A DNA stretch of 6,288 bases from an uncultured Eggerthella sp. (GTDB lineage Bacteria; Actinomycetota; Coriobacteriia; Coriobacteriales; Eggerthellaceae): contig CABRGJ010000053.1 in NCBI GenBank assembly GCA_902470405.1, forward strand, positions 1 through 6,288. Direction: 5' to 3'. Shown piece by piece: positions 1-5,012 of this stretch. Position 1 is the stretch's first letter. Every line of letters begins with the position of its first letter. Position numbers and translations under genes: made by a program. Under the pieces are notes generated by a model, which searched no databases, was not told the DNA's origin, and saw only the letters and a list, made by a program, of their open reading frames with translations.

Positions 1-368
1 AAGAGCGCAACACCCGCGAAGAATGTCGGCAAAAACCACTTGCGCTCCTTAGGCTTAAGCGCGGGTAGAAAGAATGCGAGGATCTGCCACAAGATGAACG
101 GAGCTGTTGCCACAATGGATGCCCAGAATGCGATCTGAAAGCGAAGCGCGAACGCATCGAACGCACCAAATACATTAAGCAACACCTCACCGCTCTCGTT
201 TGCGGGCAAGTATTGCGAAACGGGCATGAGAAGGAACTGTGCGATGGTGGGCGTGCCTAGGTAGAAAACGATACAGGCAATGAGCAGCACCACAACGATG
301 CGCACCAAGCGCATACGCAACTCTCCCAAATGCTCCATAAGCGACATGCGCGCCGGCCCGATAGGCAT
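1..368 (-). CDS. tatC: Sec-independent protein translocase TatC, N-terminal part (cut by window edge)
   Basis: TatC is the multi-spanning membrane receptor of the twin-arginine export system. It binds the twin-arginine signal peptide of folded precursors and recruits TatA/TatB. The first 122 codons are visible. The protein starts MPIGPARMSLMEHLGELRMR; the MSLMEHLGELR segment is the cytoplasmic N-terminal TatC motif with its conserved Glu residues. A hydrophobic helix follows at about residues 23-45, then a periplasmic loop, then a second helix at about 80-103 that ends in FLPALKPKERKWFLP, the first cytoplasmic-loop signature of the family. The ATG shares its A with the stop of the upstream TatA/TatB gene (TGATG), which suggests translational coupling, and a good SD sequence lies 6 nt upstream. 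An internal Met at residue 8 is a less likely start. The C-terminal helices lie outside the window. Identity is seen from motifs; substrates cannot be read from here. Confidence 0.95.
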   Translation of the reverse strand, partial: MPIGPARMSLMEHLGELRMRLVRIVVVLLIACIVFYLGTPTIAQFLLMPVSQYLPANESGEVLLNVFGAFDAFALRFQIAFWASIVATAPFILWQILAFFLPALKPKERKWFLPTFFAGVAL

Positions 369-943
369 CACTGCTCACCCCCTTCAGAGGTAGAAGCTGT
401 CTTGCCCGGTTCGGACTTTTCACTGCGAACGAATTGCTTGTTCATCGGAACATTGCCATAAAGTTCGTCAGCCGTTGGCTTTGCAGGAACCTTTGTTGGG
501 GCTTCATCTTTTGCTGATGCAGAATGCTCCTGCGATCGAGCTTCAGCTTTCTTCGCGGCTTCAGCTCGCATCTGTGCGCGATTCGCTTCAATCTCGGCCT
601 GCTTCTTCTGGTCGAGTTCAGAGCGCTTTTTCATCTCTGCACGTTCACGATCGTAGCGTGCCTTGCGCTCGGCAAAAGTCTCTTCGCCATCCGCACGCGC
701 GATCTTCTGCTTCGCAACGCTATGCGCACGATCCATTGCCTTCGCAGGATTCTTGAATGGTTCGTCAGCCGAAGGGTCGAATATCTCTTCGCGAATGACG
801 CCGTCCATCTCATCTTTAGCTTTTTTGAATTTGTTGATGGCCATGCCGACGGTCTTAGCTATCTCCGGCAGCTTATCAGGGCCGAAGATCAAGAAGCCGA
901 AGAGGATTATGAGAAATAACTCGAATCCACCGATTCCAAACAA
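368..943 (-). CDS. tatB: TatA/TatB-family twin-arginine translocase subunit, TatB-like, TTG start
   Basis: This is a Tat pathway membrane subunit of 191 residues that works with TatC in export of folded proteins. Seen: a single N-terminal transmembrane helix at residues 5-20 preceded by Glu8, then the hinge FGPDKLPE (20-27) and an amphipathic helix to about residue 45, which is the defining TatA/TatB layout. A long charged tail follows; residues 86-140 are very rich in Lys, Arg, Glu and Ala and probably form an extended helix or coiled coil. The last 50 residues look disordered. The Gly-Pro hinge and the length favour TatB over TatA (usually under 100 residues), but in systems with a single such subunit one protein may do both jobs, so tatA is a possible name. 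Translation starts at TTG, because the family motif begins directly there (MFGIGGFEL) and an AGAGG lies 7 nt upstream. The stop overlaps the tatC start by one base. Confidence 0.9.
   Translation of the reverse strand: MFGIGGFELFLIILFGFLIFGPDKLPEIAKTVGMAINKFKKAKDEMDGVIREEIFDPSADEPFKNPAKAMDRAHSVAKQKIARADGEETFAERKARYDRERAEMKKRSELDQKKQAEIEANRAQMRAEAAKKAEARSQEHSASAKDEAPTKVPAKPTADELYGNVPMNKQFVRSEKSEPGKTASTSEGGEQ
375..384 (-). promoter_or_regulatory. Ribosome binding site of tatC
   Basis: On the minus strand this reads AAGGGGGTGA, a near match to the 16S anti-SD complement, 6 nt before the tatC ATG at 368. It lies inside the last codons of the TatA/TatB gene. It supports the ATG fused to the preceding stop as the tatC start. 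Confidence 0.7.
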
Positions 944-950
944 GACACAG

Positions 951-955
951 CCTCT
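951..955 (-). promoter_or_regulatory. Ribosome binding site supporting the TTG start of the TatA/TatB gene
   Basis: AGAGG on the minus strand lies 7 nt before the TTG at 943-941. The next in-frame Met is residue 34, after the membrane helix, so the TTG is needed to make a functional Tat subunit. Confidence 0.6.
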
Positions 956-984
956 AATCTCTTACCAGACGCGAGCGCTTGCTC

Positions 985-1188
985 TTACGAAGCGCCGCCA
1001 AGAACCATCAGTCCGACCGTAGGGATCGAGAGCGCGAGGACCAGAATGATGCAAACGATAATGACGCCAACGCGTTTCAGAAACGCTGCACGCGCCTGCT
1101 TTTCAGCTGCACGGCGCTGACGATCCAGCGCAGCTTGCCTGCGTTCTTCAGCTTGCTTAGCAGAGATCTTCTGTTTCTTTCCAGCCAT
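985..1188 (-). CDS. Small single-pass membrane protein, function unknown, upstream of the tat genes
   Basis: I do not recognise this 67-residue protein. Residues 1-39 are strongly basic and helix-prone (many Lys, Arg, Gln, Ala, Glu), and residues 40-64 form one hydrophobic helix (KRVGVIIVCIILVLAL and onward) with a Pro at position 56, ending in GGAS. By the positive-inside rule the charged part should be cytoplasmic and the C-terminus outside, the reverse of TatA/TatB. The ATG is preceded by a modest purine-rich stretch (AGGAAAGAG). The gene ends 41 nt before the TatA/TatB start on the same strand with no terminator seen between, so cotranscription with tatB-tatC is likely. It could be a Tat accessory factor or an unrelated membrane peptide; nothing in the sequence decides this. 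The ORF itself is credible from the clear two-part design and the gene-sized slot it fills. Confidence 0.75.
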   Translation of the reverse strand: MAGKKQKISAKQAEERRQAALDRQRRAAEKQARAAFLKRVGVIIVCIILVLALSIPTVGLMVLGGAS

Positions 1189-1316
1189 TGCGTAAAACTC
1201 TTTCCTACGATGAGGTCACTTTACCTTACTGAGCGGGGCCGCCATCGCTCTATTCGGTGTGATGCAAACAATGCCGTAGAAGAGGATGTGTTCAAGCCCT
1301 TTGTGCGATTTCCGTG
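1189..1316. other. Intergenic gap between the amidohydrolase-like gene and the small membrane protein
   Basis: This 128-nt gap should hold the promoter of the small-protein/tat transcript if that is a separate unit. The best candidate I find on the minus strand is TTGAAC followed after 17 nt by ATTGTT, which is too weak to call. No terminator with a T-run is visible after the amidohydrolase stop, so read-through from upstream remains possible. Confidence 0.4.
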
Positions 1317-2675
1317 CTACTGCGGACGAAGCGAACTGCGGATGCTGAGCACCCGTGCGATGTTCTTAGCGACATCGGATCCGTCCACATGCCACTGACC
1401 ACGCTCGAAGAGAATATCACCATCGACCATGGTCATCATAACGTCGTTGTTCGAAGCAGAACTCAAGAGCGTGAAGATAGGATCATTCGTCGAAGTCTGA
1501 TGCGAACCTGCCAGATCGATCGCGATGATATCGGCCTGCTTGCCCACCTCGAGCGAGCCGACCCTATCGTCGATACCAAGCACCTTCGCAGAAGAGAGCG
1601 TGCCCATCTCCAGCAATGTCTGAGCGCTAATGAAATCGCGGTTGTTCAACGCACGCTGGATGAGCAGTTCAACGCGCATCTCGGTGAAGATATCCACGAA
1701 GTCGAGCGAACCTGGCGCCCCTGTAGCAAGGCCCACACGCAGTCCTGCACGCAAGTATTCATCAACCGGAGCGACACCCATGCCCAGTTGCGCATTCAGA
1801 CTCGGCGTGACCGCAATAGCAACGTCGTATTCCTTCAGCTTGTTAATGTCGTCGTTATCGACCCAAACGCCATAGATGACCATAACGTTCTCGGCATCGA
1901 AGCCATCCCAATTAAGGACATAGTTGACTGGCGTAACACCTGTTGGCAACCACGGCGGCAGCTCCATGAAGCCCGAAAGCTCGAAGCGAATATCGCTCTC
2001 GATCGCACGACCATGCTTGACGAAACGATATTCCTCGCGGCTACCGGCTAGACGGATAGCGACTGGAAGATCATGCTCGAGCGCATACTGCGAAACGGTC
2101 TTGAAGATGAGCGGATGGCACTGGAAGACTGGCGCTGGTGCTAGACCGAATGAGACTCGATCGGACGTGAGGTTTTTCGACCATTTCTCCAGGTCGCCCA
2201 CGCCTTTCTTCAGCGCATAGTTGACCAGGTTCTTGTCGATAGCCGAAACTTCACGATAGACTACGGCGCGAAGACCCAGCTTATCGGCCGCTTTCGCACA
2301 AGCGCCCGTGGTGGTGACATCTCCGACCGTGGTGATACCGCTTGCCAATGCTTCGAGCGCGCCGAGATATGCTGATTCGTACGACTCTTCAGGAGTGAGA
2401 CGCCTGCGCAGATCGGAGATCTCTTTCATCCATGCAGCATACGGCACATCGTTCATGAGGCCGCGCATAATAGCATCTTCGAGACGTGCATACAGATCGA
2501 TCATGCCAGGACAAAGCGCCGCCATGCCGAAATCGCGCACTTCCTCGTCGGCATAACGCATACGCATCATGTCCGCTTGGCCAATATCGGCGATCGTGCC
2601 ATCTTTCACCAAGATCGCGCCGTTCTCGATCGGCGCAGACGATACGGGCAAAACATGTTGTGCGCACAGCAGCAT
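1317..2675 (-). CDS. Amidohydrolase-fold protein of the MtaD/TrzA deaminase type lacking its catalytic residues (probable pseudoenzyme)
   Basis: Full-length (452 residues) relative of methylthioadenosine/S-adenosylhomocysteine deaminases and chlorohydrolases. Fold landmarks: the N-terminal beta-sandwich strand ENGAILVKDGTIADIG (17-32), the barrel start CPGMID (55-60), LAGSREE (209-215), APVDEYLRAGLRVGLAT (302-318), and the C-terminal return VGSLEVGKQADIIAIDL (372-388). The catalytic set is gone. The HxH pair after PGMID is Tyr62 and Arg64. The GLAPHAP histidine is missing (GLAPAP, 177-182). The HxHLAE segment reads AIRLAG (206-211), losing the metal His and the Glu. The AHCVW histidine is Tyr268 (IYGVW). 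The TDGA aspartate is Gly319 (TGAP). A zinc deaminase activity is therefore not expected, although the frame is open throughout and the SD site is very strong. I infer a ligand-binding, structural or regulatory role, or a changed chemistry; the ligand is unknown. It lies 152 nt after birA and probably has its own promoter. Family membership is sure; the function is open. Confidence 0.9.
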   Translation of the reverse strand: MLLCAQHVLPVSSAPIENGAILVKDGTIADIGQADMMRMRYADEEVRDFGMAALCPGMIDLYARLEDAIMRGLMNDVPYAAWMKEISDLRRRLTPEESYESAYLGALEALASGITTVGDVTTTGACAKAADKLGLRAVVYREVSAIDKNLVNYALKKGVGDLEKWSKNLTSDRVSFGLAPAPVFQCHPLIFKTVSQYALEHDLPVAIRLAGSREEYRFVKHGRAIESDIRFELSGFMELPPWLPTGVTPVNYVLNWDGFDAENVMVIYGVWVDNDDINKLKEYDVAIAVTPSLNAQLGMGVAPVDEYLRAGLRVGLATGAPGSLDFVDIFTEMRVELLIQRALNNRDFISAQTLLEMGTLSSAKVLGIDDRVGSLEVGKQADIIAIDLAGSHQTSTNDPIFTLLSSASNNDVMMTMVDGDILFERGQWHVDGSDVAKNIARVLSIRSSLRPQ

Positions 2676-2680
2676 GGGCT

Positions 2681-2688
2681 TTCCTCCT
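2681..2688 (-). promoter_or_regulatory. Strong ribosome binding site of the amidohydrolase-like gene
   Basis: AGGAGGAA on the minus strand, with its GGAGG core 7 nt before the ATG at 2675, is the best SD match in the window. It fixes the start and suggests that the gene is well translated, which argues against a decaying pseudogene. Confidence 0.75.
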
Positions 2689-2708
2689 GATGTATAAGCT
2701 CACGCGAT

Positions 2709-2717
2709 ATCTTATCA
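2709..2717 (-). promoter_or_regulatory. Candidate extended -10 promoter for the amidohydrolase-like gene
   Basis: The minus strand reads TGATAAGAT, a TGn extension followed by TAAGAT, which matches TATAAT at four positions including the two most conserved ends. Transcription would start near 2702 and give a leader of about 27 nt with the strong SD site inside it. No good -35 box is found at 16-18 nt spacing, so the call rests on the extended -10 only. Confidence 0.3.
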
Positions 2718-2780
2718 CGGATGAAGGGTCAGATTCGCTCACAGGGGAGAGTGTTTCGTTCATGGCCTCTGGCACACCCT

Positions 2781-2792
2781 GCGAACGTTCGC
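2781..2792. repeat. Perfect 12-bp palindrome in the birA/amidohydrolase gap
   Basis: GCGAACGTTCGC is its own reverse complement and sits about 65 nt upstream of the candidate -10. It could be an operator half-way between genes. A perfect 12-bp palindrome is expected about once or twice by chance in a window of this size, so its position in a short gap is the only support. Confidence 0.3.
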
Positions 2793-2827
2793 TCGAGACG
2801 CGCAGAATCCACGCACCGAGAAAAGAT

Positions 2828-3688
2828 TCACGATGCGCGTGTATGAACTTCACCTGACACGACCTCGACGATCGCGCCAGTCGCAGTCCTTAAACACAAC
2901 TCGCCCGAAAGGCTGACTCCCAACACCGTGCCTTCATAGAGCATCTTACCGTCGACTGTCTCGAGTACGACCTCTCTACCCACGTTGAACAGGAGTTCGT
3001 CGTAGTGCATGATGAGCGGTTCGATACCATCTTGCAACCACCGCTGATAGATCTGCATGATCGAATGCAACAACGAGGGCAAAAGATTGACAGGTGATAC
3101 GATCTTGTCTTCGTGATCGTCCGCAGGCGAATCTTGGTACAAATCCTGCAAGTACACGATGTCATAGGAAGCAGGCGACACTGCCTGTTGCTCGTTATCG
3201 TCTGCAGCTACAGGCCGGCTCACGTTCACGCCAACTCCACAACAGAGCTTTCCATTAACCACCTCGAGCGAGATACCGCAAAGCTTCGCATATCGAGCAC
3301 CCTCATCAACCACGATATCGTTGGGCCATTTGATCTTGATCACATCGCTTTTTGCAAATAGTGCAAGTCCCGCTTGGACACCAAGCGACATCACCAAACT
3401 TAAGGCCGGCAGATCGGCGAGCGCCTTCTTTGCTTCAGGATGTGCTTGGAGTGGATCGAGCACGAAGGAGAAATAGAGGCCGCCTTCTGGGCTTGACCAG
3501 GACCTTCCTTGTCTGCCATATGCGGCTGTCTGCTCAAGTGCTGCAATACATGTTCCCTCGGAAGCTCCCTGTGCGATCGCTTCTTTGATGCGGGTGTTGG
3601 TCGAATCGACCGTATCGAAGACGCGAAGATCCCAAAACCGCTTGGTATCGGGATCGAGGTGCACCTCATTGTCTATCAGCATTTCCAT
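2828..3688 (-). CDS. birA: Biotin--[acetyl-CoA-carboxylase] ligase, catalytic type without HTH domain
   Basis: Biotin protein ligase joins biotin, through biotinyl-AMP, to a lysine of biotin carboxyl carrier domains of carboxylases in the cytoplasm. In 286 residues the visible order is: DSTN (28-31), the biotin/adenylate loop YGRQGRSW (57-64), GGLYFS (69-74), KWPND (120-124), KLCGISLE with the catalytic-type Lys135, GVGVNV (151-156), and a C-terminal SH3-like domain (about 236-286) ending in the usual SGEVH. The N-terminal winged-helix repressor domain of E. coli BirA is absent, so this is a group I ligase with no expected repressor role. Tyr57 stands where E. coli has Arg116 of the GRGRRGR loop; Arg118 is kept as Arg59. 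An acidic insert of modest length follows GVGVNV (about 160-196). The start at 3688 overlaps the folP-folK stop by 13 nt; an alternative ATG at 3682 (overlap 7 nt) has GGAAAGG 7 nt upstream and is nearly as good. Coupled expression with the folate gene is likely. Confidence 0.95.
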   Translation of the reverse strand: MEMLIDNEVHLDPDTKRFWDLRVFDTVDSTNTRIKEAIAQGASEGTCIAALEQTAAYGRQGRSWSSPEGGLYFSFVLDPLQAHPEAKKALADLPALSLVMSLGVQAGLALFAKSDVIKIKWPNDIVVDEGARYAKLCGISLEVVNGKLCCGVGVNVSRPVAADDNEQQAVSPASYDIVYLQDLYQDSPADDHEDKIVSPVNLLPSLLHSIMQIYQRWLQDGIEPLIMHYDELLFNVGREVVLETVDGKMLYEGTVLGVSLSGELCLRTATGAIVEVVSGEVHTRAS

Positions 3689-4989
3689 GCCTTTCCATAC
3701 CTCACACCCTCATCTGTGACCGCCTTGCCATTAGCAAGCTCATGGTGAGGCAACAGCTCCAAAAGCGGTTTGACCACGAAATCACGTTCGAGCAAAAGAG
3801 GATGAGGCAACGTGAGCACCTCGAGATCGGAAACATAGCCTTGGTAGTCGAGAATATCCAGGTCACACGTGCGCGGGCCGTTCTTCTGCGTGCGCACACG
3901 GCCAAGACTGTCCTCGATAGCCTGCAAATAGGTGAGCAGCTCTTGAGGGGGCAAACCCGTACGAAGCAGCACGACAGCGTTGACGAAGAGATCTTGATCT
4001 TCGAAATACGCCGGTTCGCTCTCGTAGTAACTCGAAATATCAATGATCTGCGTATCGGGAAGCATGCACATGTCACCGATCGCTTTATTCAAAAGCGCGA
4101 TCTTTCCCTCGCGCTCCTCCCCTTCATCCGCCACGAGCGCGACATTGCATCCCATACCAATGAGCGCGTACGGACGAAGATTCTCCTCGAGCGCTGCTGC
4201 CGTGAGCGCGACGTTATGTGTGCGAATGATCGAGGCACCTAACTCGACTGCCATGAGTGCTTCGGCAGCTGACGCGTCATCGCGCTCTTTCGGATCTTCG
4301 ATGTGATAGGCGACACCGATATAGCTCTTACGCGAAACCGCGACCATCGTCGGGAAGCCAAGGCGATTCAGTTCATGGAAATTACGCATGAGCTCGATGG
4401 TCTGCTTGGCAGTCTTGCCAAAACCGGGGCCTGGATCAAGGCAGATCCGGCTGCGGTCGACACCTTGTTCGATAAGGAAGCTCGCGCGATCGGCCAAATA
4501 GGTGCAGACCTCCGCGACCACGTCGTCATAGACAGGATCGTTTTGCATGGTCTCTGGGCTATCTCCACCCATATGCATGACCACAAGACCCGCATCACAC
4601 GATGTCGCGACCTTGACCATAGCAGGATCGCGAAATCCGGTAACGTCATTGATGATCGATGCGCCTGCTTCGATAGCAGCACGTGCGACCTCTGCGTGCC
4701 GTGTATCGATGCTCACGCAGACACCCTTCTGAGCGAGCAAGCGAACAACACCAAGAACGCGATCGCATTCCTCTTTTACGCTTACTGGCGCAGCGCCTGG
4801 CCTGGTCGATTCGCCGCCCACATCGATGATGAGCGCGCCTTCGTCGACCATCTGAAGCGCACGCGCGATCGCATCTTCTTCTGAGGCATAGGAGCCTCCA
4901 TCGGAGAACGAATCGGGCGTAAGATTCAAGATGCCCATGATAATGGGCATCTTGGCATCGAAGTTATATTGGCTGCATTTCCAGATCAT
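3676..4989 (-). CDS. folP-folK: Bifunctional dihydropteroate synthase / hydroxymethyl-dihydropterin pyrophosphokinase (DHPS-HPPK fusion)
   Basis: This 437-residue protein carries two successive folate-synthesis enzymes: HPPK pyrophosphorylates 6-hydroxymethyl-7,8-dihydropterin, and DHPS couples the product to p-aminobenzoate; DHPS is the sulfonamide target. DHPS (about 1-273) shows MGILNLTPDSFSDGG (18-32, Asn22), GGESTRPGA (58-66), IDTRHAEVARAA (94-105), INDVTGF (113-119), MHMGG, DPGPGFGK (185-192), VSRKSYIG (218-225) and RTHNV (256-260); all key residues are present. HPPK (about 275-437) shows GMGCN (278-282) where GSN is usual, YYESEP, FxNAV, GRVRTQKNGPRTCDLDIL (363-380, Asp376 and Asp378 for magnesium) and LPHPLLLERDFVVKPLLEL. 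Both halves look active. The start at 4989 has AAGGA 9 nt upstream and gives the usual DHPS N-terminal extension (MIWKCSQYNF). ftsH ends 23 nt upstream, and birA overlaps the end. The DHPS-first order is the opposite of the HPPK-DHPS fusions of plants and fungi. Confidence 0.96.
   Translation of the reverse strand: MIWKCSQYNFDAKMPIIMGILNLTPDSFSDGGSYASEEDAIARALQMVDEGALIIDVGGESTRPGAAPVSVKEECDRVLGVVRLLAQKGVCVSIDTRHAEVARAAIEAGASIINDVTGFRDPAMVKVATSCDAGLVVMHMGGDSPETMQNDPVYDDVVAEVCTYLADRASFLIEQGVDRSRICLDPGPGFGKTAKQTIELMRNFHELNRLGFPTMVAVSRKSYIGVAYHIEDPKERDDASAAEALMAVELGASIIRTHNVALTAAALEENLRPYALIGMGCNVALVADEGEEREGKIALLNKAIGDMCMLPDTQIIDISSYYESEPAYFEDQDLFVNAVVLLRTGLPPQELLTYLQAIEDSLGRVRTQKNGPRTCDLDILDYQGYVSDLEVLTLPHPLLLERDFVVKPLLELLPHHELANGKAVTDEGVRYGKAWKC
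4927..4954 (-). repeat. Perfect 12-bp inverted repeat with 4-nt loop inside the start of folP-folK
   Basis: In the mRNA sense the arms are CAAGATGCCCAT and ATGGGCATCTTG, separated by TATC. The hairpin spans nucleotides 36-63 of the reading frame, from the last base of codon 12 to codon 21, encoding Lys-Met-Pro-Ile-Ile-Met-Gly-Ile-Leu at the DHPS signature. No T-run follows, so it is not an intrinsic terminator. It could slow early elongation or be an RNase or small-RNA target, or be a by-product of the near-palindromic codons. Confidence 0.6.
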
Positions 4990-5012
4990 AGACGAACATC
5001 CTTCGATTCGCG

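Noticed and set aside
1225..1250. Terminator or operator in the gap before the small membrane protein
   Set aside because: Only a 5-bp GAGCG/CGCTC stem with a 10-nt loop and no T-run is present, which is within chance.
1314..2051. Plus-strand open frame of 245 codons opposite the amidohydrolase-like gene
   Set aside because: It is a codon-bias mirror of the minus-strand gene. The translation is rich in Arg, His and Asp without any recognisable motif, and no SD site precedes it.
1317..2675. Calling the gene an active MTA/SAH or cytosine deaminase
   Set aside because: The overall similarity supports the fold, but none of the family's metal ligands or catalytic acid/base residues is present.
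2781..2792. LexA (SOS) operator
   Set aside because: The half-sites CGAAC and GTTCG are there, but LexA boxes of Gram-positive bacteria need a 4-nt spacer between them, which is missing here.
2810..2841. Terminator after birA
   Set aside because: An imperfect stem with a 2-nt bulge and a 12-nt loop can be drawn over the stop codon, but no T-run follows it on the minus strand.
2389..2853. Minus-strand 154-codon frame bridging the birA end and the amidohydrolase start
   Set aside because: It overlaps 287 nt of the well-supported amidohydrolase gene in another frame, has low-quality composition and ignores the strong SD site that belongs to the latter.
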